Origin: an uncultured Bacteroidota bacterium
GTDB taxonomy: Bacteria; Bacteroidota; Bacteroidia; Bacteroidales; P3
DNA length: 21,437 bases
Direction of reading: 5' to 3'
NCBI GenBank assembly: GCA_900546465.1
Contig: URCX01000014.1
Coordinates: 1 to 21,437 of the forward strand
The translations under genes and the position numbers were made by a program. This document shows, one piece after another, positions 14,863-21,424 of this stretch (its first letter is position 1; every line of letters starts with the position of its first letter). The notes under the pieces were generated by a model, which was not told the DNA's origin, searched no databases, and was given only the letters and a program-made list of their open reading frames with translations.

Positions 14863-16017
14863 TTACTTTTCTTCTAATTCGTAACTACACTCGCCACTAC
14901 AATCTTTTCCAAAGCCAACCACAAGCGAAGTGGTTACTTGCAGCGGATAACTAAAGATTTCAACCATTTCTCCACCTATGGCAGGGTCGCTTGTGTTACA
15001 TACGAGAGTGTATTGTTTTAGGTTGTTTAACAAACGAGGGATATATCCCTCATTAGTGGAGTTCAAAATATCAATAATCAACTTTATACCTATGCTTGTA
15101 ATAAAGTTGATGTCCACGGAAATGCCGGGTTCAAATTTAACACTTTCAACATCTTCCTGATTGGAATAAATGTGATGATTGGCTTCGACACGACCCGAAA
15201 GATCTCCGCTGCCCAATGCACATTTGTAACAAGGCATATTCTTATGCGGAATATGATAGAAAATTTCGCCTGCATACGCCCTTTCCCAAAAGCCGATAGA
15301 GATAAATGCTGCATCAAAATAGATAGCGATTTTATTTGCATAAACATCTGCCGTTCTGTTATCGCCACACCCCACAAATATGGTTTCATATGGCGTACAC
15401 ATCTCGTCAAGAATCTCTTTAGGAATGTTCTGTATAATGCCCCCAAAGGTTTTAACATTGGCTTTAGGGTTGATATTCAAAATCTTTCTTTTTAGAGCGT
15501 TTACCTTTAAATCGCCAACATCTTCAATGCCGCACTGATGGCGGCAGACATTATGGTACTCAAGAGTATCTGCATCACATAGTACATACTTTTCAACACC
15601 TGCTCTTGCCAACTCCATAGCAACCAAACTGCCGACAGAACCACAGCCGATAATAACTGCACATTTTTTCTTCATAACATCTGTTTCAAGAATGCCTTTG
15701 TTTCTCGAAAAAATGCTTTGGTACAAACCATATGACTCGGTTACAATTTTTTCTCCACTCCAATAGAACTCGATTTCATCATTGTTAATCACACCACAGA
15801 ACCCGTTGGCAGAAGGGGTGCTACCTTCAGGAAGGACATCACCAAGATATTCCCCTCGATCAGATAATTCATTAGGGAATACATTGAAGATGCCTGTATC
15901 TTCAAAATACTTACCATAAACTTTTATACACTCCTTGTTGTGGAGTTGTTCTTCGGAAATAAAAACTGTAAGAGGTATGTCCTCTCCAAAGAAATTTTTA
16001 GGTCTTTTAATTTCCAT
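14863..16017 (-). CDS. E1/ThiF-like ubiquitin-activating enzyme homologue
   Basis: A 384-residue protein of the E1/MoeB/ThiF family, which adenylates the C-terminus of ubiquitin-like proteins. Residues 1-110 are unassigned. The nucleotide-binding core begins with AVIIGCGSVGSLVAMELARA (GCGSVG at 124-129); Asp148 and Asp150, then Asn156, Arg159, Gln161 and the DLKVNAL stretch match the ATP and Mg site. Cys263 and Cys266 (PCYKC) with Cys373 and Cys377 (CSGEC) look like the structural zinc site. A separate catalytic cysteine for thioester transfer cannot be fixed by eye. It starts 4 bases after the JAB gene stop, with GAGGA upstream, and precedes the ATPase gene. With E2-like and JAB genes on the same transcript, it is expected to charge an unidentified modifier. 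Confidence 0.9.
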   Translation of the reverse strand: MEIKRPKNFFGEDIPLTVFISEEQLHNKECIKVYGKYFEDTGIFNVFPNELSDRGEYLGDVLPEGSTPSANGFCGVINNDEIEFYWSGEKIVTESYGLYQSIFSRNKGILETDVMKKKCAVIIGCGSVGSLVAMELARAGVEKYVLCDADTLEYHNVCRHQCGIEDVGDLKVNALKRKILNINPKANVKTFGGIIQNIPKEILDEMCTPYETIFVGCGDNRTADVYANKIAIYFDAAFISIGFWERAYAGEIFYHIPHKNMPCYKCALGSGDLSGRVEANHHIYSNQEDVESVKFEPGISVDINFITSIGIKLIIDILNSTNEGYIPRLLNNLKQYTLVCNTSDPAIGGEMVEIFSYPLQVTTSLVVGFGKDCSGECSYELEEK

Positions 16018-16021
16018 CTGC

Positions 16022-17032
16022 TTATTCCTCGTTTCTATTGAATCTAATTATCTTAATAACGGAATCAACAATTCCGGTTTGTTTTCGCTGCTTTATTCTG
16101 CCATCAACATTTTCTTTCTTATCTCGTTCAGATTTTGCTTTCTTAAATGCGTCAGTAAATAGTCCTCTACGATACACATAACATTTATCCTCATAAGAAA
16201 GAATAATAGCGTGCTTAACAACAGAAAGCATAAAATACAGTTTTGTTATTTTATCTATTTCTTCTTGATAGACAGTTAGATAGTTGTCATCGAGTGACAT
16301 TGCGGCTTCAATTCCAATGGTATCTGCCATAAAAGTCAAATCATCTACGATTTCATCAATTAGTTTTTCTTGTGTTGATTCCTCGCTAAGCAGATTGTTT
16401 GTTTCAACATCCGTACACTCATCATCCTCCATCTGCGGTAAAATGAATTTCATAAAAGACGCCAAACTGAGTGCTTTATGGTATCCTTCATTTGCATTTC
16501 TGTTTGTTGCAGATGGATAAAGAATATTGTCCATAATGGAATAGAATCTTTCCGGTGTTTTGAACTTTAATAATTCATCCGGAATGAGATTGTCGCCAAC
16601 ATCATATGCAATTTTTCTATAACGACAAGGTCTTTCAACCTGATACATCGTAATTCTAAAAGTAGGGTCAATGTTGACTAATGCCGAGATAGCACCTTGT
16701 TTTCTCATAGATGCATACTTAGCATTTGTTCCGTCATCCGTTGATGAAAATTGGTCAAAAGAGCCGGGATGACGATGCCATAGACCGATTAAAGTCAATT
16801 GCTTATCATACAGATTTGCAATTTTGTTTATTAAGTGTTGAGTGTATTTCTGATCATATTCAAAATACGCAATTTCAAAAATTGACTTTGGGCCGGGGTC
16901 TATGGCTTCGATAATATACCAAGTATCATCTTGCACGGTTCCTAAAAACAAACCACCGGTTTCCGTTTTAATCTTTTCAGTTGTTTCAGCTAAAACAGAA
17001 GCGTATGCTCTGTTTGAAAAAACTACTCTCAT
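16022..17032 (-). CDS. JAB/JAMM-domain isopeptidase-like protein
   Basis: A 336-residue zinc metallo-isopeptidase of the JAB/JAMM (Prok-JAB) type. All catalytic residues are present: Glu24 in TETGGLFLG, His86 and His88 in LWHRHPG, Ser96 and Asp99, giving exactly HxHx7Sx2D. Residues 150-336 form an unrecognised, mostly helical acidic extension. Such enzymes remove ubiquitin-like proteins from targets or process their precursors; in CBASS Cap3 and in Bil operons they accompany E1 and E2. The ATG at 17032 has GGAGG 9 bases upstream; the longer frame from a TTG at 17068 would run through a terminator-like hairpin and is rejected. The E1-like gene follows with a 4-base gap. Confidence 0.93.
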   Translation of the reverse strand: MRVVFSNRAYASVLAETTEKIKTETGGLFLGTVQDDTWYIIEAIDPGPKSIFEIAYFEYDQKYTQHLINKIANLYDKQLTLIGLWHRHPGSFDQFSSTDDGTNAKYASMRKQGAISALVNIDPTFRITMYQVERPCRYRKIAYDVGDNLIPDELLKFKTPERFYSIMDNILYPSATNRNANEGYHKALSLASFMKFILPQMEDDECTDVETNNLLSEESTQEKLIDEIVDDLTFMADTIGIEAAMSLDDNYLTVYQEEIDKITKLYFMLSVVKHAIILSYEDKCYVYRRGLFTDAFKKAKSERDKKENVDGRIKQRKQTGIVDSVIKIIRFNRNEE

Positions 17033-17058
17033 ATTGTTGAACCTCCAGCCTAAAAATA

Positions 17059-17103
17059 AAACCTCCAAACCCTCATTGCTTTTGCAAGAGAGTTTGGAGG
17101 TTT
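17059..17103 (-). terminator. Hairpin with T-tract between E2-like and JAB genes
   Basis: AAACCTCCAAAC (17059-17070) and GTTTGGAGGTTT (17092-17103) form a perfect 12-base-pair stem starting 6 bases after the E2-like stop. On the minus strand it is followed by TTTATTTTTAGG. It fits a partial terminator or attenuator inside the cluster that lowers expression of JAB, E1 and the ATPase relative to the WXG-like genes. No promoter for JAB is evident behind it, so some read-through is needed. Confidence 0.7.
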
Positions 17104-17109
17104 AGGCAT

Positions 17110-17664
17110 TTAATAGTTGCCTTCCATAGCGACATCATCGCCAATCTCACCGTTTAACCACATCTCGCAAAGAATAATCCATTTGCAAGCCCAGCTCAAC
17201 GCTGATGCAGCAGAAGTGGATTGTGTCACATCTCCCTTGAAATACTTTGGATCAGCAGTACAAATAAAGTATTCTTCATTACGACCAAACTGATCTCGAT
17301 AAATATGAGGCAGACCAAGACCGAAACCTCTACGACAAACTTCATCGTAGTTGTTATTGTAAGTAGCCATAACACTCGGCATTACTTTGTCTGCAACATC
17401 TTTAAGTCTTGGACTCAAAGGAAGGATTTGAACTGTTCCACCGTATTCATTTGCACTTCCGACGTGCGGATGGGTGTTCTTGTAGATGAGCATAATGTCC
17501 CATACCATACCGCCTTCTCCGGTAGGTTGAACCTTGCCACGCCAATACAGTCTGCCCGAACCATCTTGAAGTTGATTGATTGTAAATGACGGGAAAAACT
17601 TTTTCATTGCCGCAACTTCCATTTGATAAAGTTGCGGATCACTTTGATACCAGTAGTAAGCCAT
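17110..17664 (-). CDS. E2-like (UBC-fold) conjugating protein
   Basis: A 184-residue protein with the pattern of prokaryotic E2 families: a strand series (GRLYWRGKV, GMVWDIMLIYK, GGTVQILPL), then LPHIYRD as the counterpart of the E2 P-x-I segment, then EYFICTADP with Cys135 as the probable catalytic cysteine, and the C-terminal helix SAASALSWACKWIILCEMWLN, which is the typical W..W helix of bacterial E2 proteins. A helical insert (about 85-115) places the cysteine later than in eukaryotic E2s. It would accept the modifier from the E1-like protein by thioester transfer. Start at 17664 follows AGGGGG by 7 bases. It lies between a 56-residue orphan gene and the JAB gene. Confidence 0.75.
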   Translation of the reverse strand: MAYYWYQSDPQLYQMEVAAMKKFFPSFTINQLQDGSGRLYWRGKVQPTGEGGMVWDIMLIYKNTHPHVGSANEYGGTVQILPLSPRLKDVADKVMPSVMATYNNNYDEVCRRGFGLGLPHIYRDQFGRNEEYFICTADPKYFKGDVTQSTSAASALSWACKWIILCEMWLNGEIGDDVAMEGNY

Positions 17665-17676
17665 TTGTGATCCCCC

Positions 17677-17847
17677 TTATGCTAATTTGCCATCGGGAAC
17701 CTGAATACCTGACAAACCCTGATCCTGTGCATCTTCTTTCTTTTCCACTTCGCCACTTGCAGTAACTACGACTGGCTCACCAGTACGAAGTGCTTCTGCT
17801 AAGGCTCGCCTTCTTGACGCAACAGCGTCATTCGTGTTGTTATCCAT
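17677..17847 (-). CDS. 56-residue hydrophilic orphan protein
   Basis: A short protein beginning MDNNTNDAVASRRRALAEAL, followed by RTGEPVVVTASGEVEKK and an acidic, probably disordered tail ending in PDGKLA. I recognise no family. The ATG at 17847 has AAGGAGG 7 bases upstream, a strong site; the longer frame from a TTG at 17868 would include that site and is rejected. It sits 12 bases before the E2-like gene and 61 bases after the B-box gene. Because no beta-grasp ubiquitin-like protein is found in the window, it is one candidate for the modifier or for a substrate tail, but it lacks the terminal Gly-Gly and is shorter than ubiquitin folds. Confidence 0.6.
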   Translation of the reverse strand: MDNNTNDAVASRRRALAEALRTGEPVVVTASGEVEKKEDAQDQGLSGIQVPDGKLA

Positions 17848-17908
17848 TATTATCCTCCTTGAAAACAAGAAAAGTCCGAACTAATAAGCATATATACAAT
17901 GCATTTGT

Positions 17909-18724
17909 TTATGCGGCGTTAAAGTTTCTGATAATCTCACCATTCTCATTGATAGAAGCCATACACTGTCTGATATTTGCTTCAGCAGCAGCTTCACCCT
18001 GAGACTGAACCATTTGAGCAAAGGAGTTGTTTGCCAACTCGCTTTTCTCATTCAGAAGCGTTGCTATATCGACGCCTCTATTCTGATTACGGATCATAGT
18101 GTATTCCATATAATCTTTCATCTGAGCAAGAGCAGCAGTATCTTCTTCAATGAACTTCGAGGTCTTTATAAGATATGTAATGCACTGAACTACTTTAATA
18201 ATCGTTTTGATAGGTGCAATAACCAAACCGCCTATACACGCACCGATGAATCCTGCAAGAGATCTTCCTGCGGGGTTATTCCACCAGCCGCTTACTGCGG
18301 ACTTAACCCAAGTCCAAAACGACCCGAACCAAAGCATACAGAAAATTGCGGCTCCTGCCCCTCCGCTTGATCCAACGCCGAGACCGATAAGCATACCAAT
18401 GATTGTGGCAACAAACAGACCGATAATTTTTCCCTTCTGAGATTTTAACTCAGAAACATTTTGAGCGACTAATTCCTGCGTACAATCGTAGCAGAGTGCT
18501 TGACCTGCATACTCCCCAATAGCAACTCCATACGAATCAAAACAGTCTTTGCACAAATACTTGCCGCATTTTACGCACTGAGCAACGGCAGGTTCATCAT
18601 TGTGATAATAACATACAGGTCCGTTATGTACGGGAGTCTTGGGTGGGGTAAATGTTTGAGTTGGTGGTGTAAAGGTCGGAATAGAATCCGCACCGCTATT
18701 GTTTTTTACTTGTTCGTTATCCAT
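17909..18724 (-). CDS. Membrane protein with B-box-like zinc finger
   Basis: A 271-residue protein. After a Pro/Thr-rich disordered start (15-35), residues 38-81 form a treble-clef or B-box-like zinc module with eight possible ligands: Cys38, His41, Cys50, Cys53, Cys58, Cys61, Cys78 and Cys81. About three hydrophobic segments follow (roughly 99-118, 121-140 and 155-180, rich in Gly), and then a helical cytosolic tail (190-271). B-box and RING-like fingers in eukaryotes serve in ubiquitin ligases; in bacteria similar fingers occur as membrane-bound adaptors. In a cluster with E1, E2 and JAB, an E3-like or docking role at the membrane is attractive but inferred. It is also the only membrane protein near the ATPase besides the M48 protease. 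GGAGG is 9 bases before the start. Confidence 0.75.
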   Translation of the reverse strand: MDNEQVKNNSGADSIPTFTPPTQTFTPPKTPVHNGPVCYYHNDEPAVAQCVKCGKYLCKDCFDSYGVAIGEYAGQALCYDCTQELVAQNVSELKSQKGKIIGLFVATIIGMLIGLGVGSSGGAGAAIFCMLWFGSFWTWVKSAVSGWWNNPAGRSLAGFIGACIGGLVIAPIKTIIKVVQCITYLIKTSKFIEEDTAALAQMKDYMEYTMIRNQNRGVDIATLLNEKSELANNSFAQMVQSQGEAAAEANIRQCMASINENGEIIRNFNAA

Positions 18725-18747
18725 TCTTAAATTTCCTCCTAATTCTC

Positions 18748-18763
18748 AACCTATCAATAGGTT
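18748..18763. repeat. Inverted repeat at the end of a WXG-like gene
   Basis: AACCTA (18748-18753) and TAGGTT (18758-18763) pair perfectly around a 4-base loop just at the stop of the WXG-like gene at 18762. No T-tract follows on the minus strand, so it is more likely an mRNA-stabilising or processing hairpin than a terminator. Confidence 0.45.
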
Positions 18764-19031
18764 AAAATTTCACTTTATTGTATTGGTCTAAAGATTGAGC
18801 CAGTTTCTCCAACTTTGGCAATGCCGCATTCAGCGTATCAATAGGTGTTGCAGTTAATCGTGCGATCTGTTGCATTAACATATTGAATTGTGCTGCCTGA
18901 GCGTCGTCCCAGTTGGATGTTGCAGACATTCCCGACTTAATACCACTACTAATTCGTTCAATGTCACGAATGGTATTGGAAATGTCTTTTTTCATCTCCC
19001 TGATCGTTTCGGGAGAAGCTTTTACTGCCAT
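18762..19031 (-). CDS. WXG100-like protein B (89 residues)
   Basis: A small, two-helix protein of WXG100 size. The turn between the helices carries Trp41 in SNWDDAQAAQFNMLMQQI, a W-x-D variant instead of W-x-G, with the aromatic residue seven positions later that is typical of this group. Helix one (SPETIREMKKDISNTIRDIE) and helix two (LTATPIDTLNAALPKLEKL) are amphipathic. WXG100 proteins are exported by FtsK-type ATPases as dimers and act as substrates, chaperones or parts of the machine. GGGAGG lies 9 bases before the start. It follows another WXG-like gene by 15 bases, and the two could form a heterodimer as EsxA and EsxB do. Confidence 0.8.
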   Translation of the reverse strand: MAVKASPETIREMKKDISNTIRDIERISSGIKSGMSATSNWDDAQAAQFNMLMQQIARLTATPIDTLNAALPKLEKLAQSLDQYNKVKF

Positions 19032-19046
19032 ATTTGTCTACCTCCC

Positions 19047-19328
19047 TTACAGATTGACTTGCTCATATTCGCCAACAGCCTGAAGCAAATCACTAAGTTT
19101 ACCCATACATTCTTGCAATTCGGTTATGGGCTTTGTTAAAGCGCTGCAACATTCCTCGACAATACCGCCCAGTGCAGCATACTTTTGGTCTTTCCAACCT
19201 CCTGAACCGGCTTGCTGATAGCTTCTTTGCAGGCTCTTTGATGCGCTCTCCAATTCGTGAATTGATGTTTTGCAACAACTAATACCACCTTGAATAGCCG
19301 CACTTTCAACAGATACACCGCTTGCCAT
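19047..19328 (-). CDS. WXG100-like protein A (93 residues)
   Basis: A second small helical-hairpin protein with Trp45 in GSGGWKDQKYAALGGIV, the WKDxK(Y/F)xxL motif shared with the 75-residue protein at 20803 and with the N-terminus of the papain-fold effector. It has an unusual number of cysteines for this family (Cys18, Cys19, Cys60, Cys61, Cys74), including two CC pairs. It begins about 70 bases after the coiled-coil effector gene, behind a small AAGGC/GCCTT hairpin (19363-19375), with GGAGG 8 bases before the ATG. It is likely a secreted substrate or chaperone partner of protein B or of the effectors. Confidence 0.8.
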   Translation of the reverse strand: MASGVSVESAAIQGGISCCKTSIHELESASKSLQRSYQQAGSGGWKDQKYAALGGIVEECCSALTKPITELQECMGKLSDLLQAVGEYEQVNL

Positions 19329-19399
19329 TTTTAGACCTCCTAACTTATTTATTTATTTGTTAAAGGCTCAGCCTTAGAACAATCATAATATGTGCTTAT

Positions 19400-20791
19400 T
19401 TATTGCTGATGTACAATTCTTCCTCTTACTCTTACGGGAATTGAATAACCCAATATTTGAGCGAGCATTACCCGATGCCTACCTCCGCCGGACAATTCAT
19501 AAAATCCGTCACCTACATATACTGTTGGATGGTCTGAACTATCAGTATTAAAAAACAAACTTGCGCAAGCACCGAGCCTATCATCCGACATTAAATTTGA
19601 TAAACTATCTCCGCTATCTATTCTTTCTTGTACTTCAGGAATCAATCGTGCAATAGCTTCAAATGATTCATAAGTGCCTCCGCTACGTCCCCAAAATGAT
19701 TGCGGATTGTTTATCTCTCTATCAGAAATCATATCTATACCTGCAATCTCTCTTGCGTTTATAGTCCTTATCTCAAACGCATCAAAGTTTTCATAAGTAT
19801 AGTCGTCATCATTTCGAGAATATACATCATATGCTTCATGGCAAGCAGATATAACTCCCCACGACCCATTAGCCATTCTTTCAATAGGCAATCCACAAAA
19901 ATGATTTTCACTATCTGGCAGTTCAGGACAATTTAAATTTGATGCTCCACAAACCCGATTATGTGGTTCTTTCCATTCCGAATTTTGAGAATTTATATTG
20001 TCCATTAACTGTTCCTGTGTTCTATTTCCGTAATGCGAACCTATTCCAACATTTGCAGACAAGTATTGTTCGATGCTCTCAATACACCTATCAATAGCAC
20101 TTGAATTATCTCGTGTTCGTTCAGATGCATTTCCTTCAAACTTTTTCGTTGCAGCAACATAAGAATTTAAATCCGCTTCAACTCGACTATATGTAGCATT
20201 CAAGCGTTCAAGCTTATCTTTCATCTTATTGCATCTGTTCTTTTGAACAGATAGTTCACTCTCACATTGGGCTTTTTGAGATTTTGCTGAATTTATCGTC
20301 TGTTGAAGTTCAGCTTTTCTCTGCTCAGAATTTTGCAACTCACTTTCTAATTGACTTTTCTCTGCTTCACATTGCGAAACTTGCCGACTCAAAGCGTTGA
20401 TTTGCTCTTGAATTTGCTGACGCTTGTCATCATCTTCCGTATTTGAAAGTTGCGACCGTAGTGAAGCAATCTGCGAATTTAATGCTGAAATTCTCGAATT
20501 AAGAGAACGAATATTATTCTCTAATTGGGGAATTCTTGCAAGGAGAGCATTATACTGATTTGTTGCTTGTTCGATCTTTGCCTCCAAATTTGAAATTTGC
20601 TTATTCAATATTGCAATCTGAGTTTCAACCTGTGCTATCTCTGTTTTTGTCAGATTGATCTTGCCTTTACATTCTTCGGTGATGTCATCAGCATTATCTG
20701 TCGCTCTCATTGATAATCCGCTTATGTCGGTTTGGAAGGTCGATAAGGCGTTTTTTACAGTTTGCAATGCTTCAGTTGTTACATCTGCCAC
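19400..20791 (-). CDS. Coiled-coil protein with ParB/sulfiredoxin-like C-terminus, putative effector
   Basis: A 463-residue protein. Residues 45-245 are a long, nearly unbroken coiled coil rich in Gln, Ser, Leu and Glu. The C-terminal part (about 270-463) is a globular domain with a small Cys cluster (Cys281, Cys288, Cys299, Cys317) and at its end YELSGGGRHRVMLAQILGYS followed by IPVRVRG (431-458). The GGGRHR-V--AQ--G--IPV pattern is that of ParB/sulfiredoxin-fold proteins, where it forms the phosphate- or nucleotide-binding site. A long helical N-terminus joined to an enzyme-like C-terminus is the layout of LXG-type T7SS effectors. Translation starts at GTG 20791, with GGAGG 7 bases upstream. 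No immunity-like gene follows directly, so it may instead be a structural or regulatory part. Confidence 0.68.
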   Translation of the reverse strand: MADVTTEALQTVKNALSTFQTDISGLSMRATDNADDITEECKGKINLTKTEIAQVETQIAILNKQISNLEAKIEQATNQYNALLARIPQLENNIRSLNSRISALNSQIASLRSQLSNTEDDDKRQQIQEQINALSRQVSQCEAEKSQLESELQNSEQRKAELQQTINSAKSQKAQCESELSVQKNRCNKMKDKLERLNATYSRVEADLNSYVAATKKFEGNASERTRDNSSAIDRCIESIEQYLSANVGIGSHYGNRTQEQLMDNINSQNSEWKEPHNRVCGASNLNCPELPDSENHFCGLPIERMANGSWGVISACHEAYDVYSRNDDDYTYENFDAFEIRTINAREIAGIDMISDREINNPQSFWGRSGGTYESFEAIARLIPEVQERIDSGDSLSNLMSDDRLGACASLFFNTDSSDHPTVYVGDGFYELSGGGRHRVMLAQILGYSIPVRVRGRIVHQQ

Positions 20792-20802
20792 TCTATGACC
20801 TC

Positions 20803-21030
20803 CTAATATTTTTCTGACGCTATCTTGTTAAATTTGTCTACCGATGAGCAACATCTGTCTCCGGCAATCATAATGTCCTTTGAGTTGTTTGCAACCTCAC
20901 CTATTGAAGCCGACAATTCAGAAAATTTTTCGTCTTTCCACAAAGACGAGGCTCGGCTTATTCCGGCACTCAAATTCTTGATAGAGGACTGAAAAATTTG
21001 CATTTCTTTTCTTATTTTTTCAGTTCCCAT
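20803..21030 (-). CDS. Short WXG100-like protein C (75 residues)
   Basis: A 75-residue helical-hairpin protein with Trp31 in SSLWKDEKFSELSASI, the cluster's WKDxK(Y/F)xxL turn motif. It is shorter than normal WXG100 proteins because of a short second helix. It starts 3 bases after the HTH regulator stop, with GGAGA 7 bases upstream, and ends 11 bases before the coiled-coil effector gene. This placing just before an effector gene matches the small helper proteins that bind LXG-type effectors, and it may be the partner of that effector. Confidence 0.7.
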   Translation of the reverse strand: MGTEKIRKEMQIFQSSIKNLSAGISRASSLWKDEKFSELSASIGEVANNSKDIMIAGDRCCSSVDKFNKIASEKY

Positions 21031-21033
21031 ATA

Positions 21034-21375
21034 CTACTCTCCATTTGCTTGATCCATTTTTCCTGACAACCAGCACTCATCTAAACGATAGGGGAAAGCA
21101 TCAAGTTGTCGGATGGTGTAATGCGTATTTGGATTATAGTCAAAAAACAAAATCAATGACATATATGTGTTCCAAGTCATTTTCCTTTTTTGCATTTCTA
21201 CCGCATTGTAGGTTTGTCTTGAAACGCCAATCGCATTTGCAATCTCATCTTGAGTGGCTTTTGCCGCCCCTCTTAGTGCAGGAAGTTCTTTTGTTAAACG
21301 AGCAATCAGTTGACTTTTTTCCTCCGAGGTGAAATTCCAATAACTCATATAGTTTTTTCTGCTAGTCTGACTCAT
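21034..21375 (-). CDS. HTH regulator heading the secretion-like cluster
   Basis: A 113-residue protein with an XRE-type helix-turn-helix: TQDEIANAIGVSRQTYNAVE at 41-60, followed by WNTYMSLILFFDYN. The N-terminal 35 residues form an extra helix with the basic stretch RLTKELPALRGAAK. It is the first gene of the minus-strand cluster, and the next gene begins 3 bases after it, so it probably controls its own operon. AAGGAAGG lies 5 bases before the ATG at 21375. An inverted repeat 20 to 50 bases upstream could be its operator. Confidence 0.85.
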   Translation of the reverse strand: MSQTSRKNYMSYWNFTSEEKSQLIARLTKELPALRGAAKATQDEIANAIGVSRQTYNAVEMQKRKMTWNTYMSLILFFDYNPNTHYTIRQLDAFPYRLDECWLSGKMDQANGE

Positions 21376-21395
21376 TTAATCCTTCCTTTGAATAA

Positions 21396-21424
21396 TTTTC
21401 GTAGAGTAATCTCCTTGACGAAAA
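21396..21424. promoter_or_regulatory. Candidate operator upstream of the cluster
   Basis: TTTTCGT (21396-21402) and ACGAAAA (21418-21424) are perfect inverted arms 15 bases apart, with a smaller GAG/CTC pair between them. It lies 21 to 49 bases before the HTH start codon, where an autoregulator would bind. No clear -35 and -10 boxes are seen before the window ends. Confidence 0.45.

Noticed and set aside
14863..17664. Type II CBASS operon
   Set aside because: E1, E2 and JAB functions are present, but as separate E1 and E2 proteins and with no CD-NTase or CBASS effector nearby.
17677..17847. 56-residue protein as a confirmed ubiquitin-like or Pup-like modifier
   Set aside because: Too short for a beta-grasp fold, no terminal Gly-Gly or Pup-type Gly-Gly-Gln/Glu; kept only as a hypothesis.
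8240..21375. Canonical T7SSb locus (esxA-esaA-essA-essB-esaB-essC)
   Set aside because: EsaA, EssA, EssB and YukD/EsaB counterparts are not found, and the ATPase lacks FHA domains and membrane segments.
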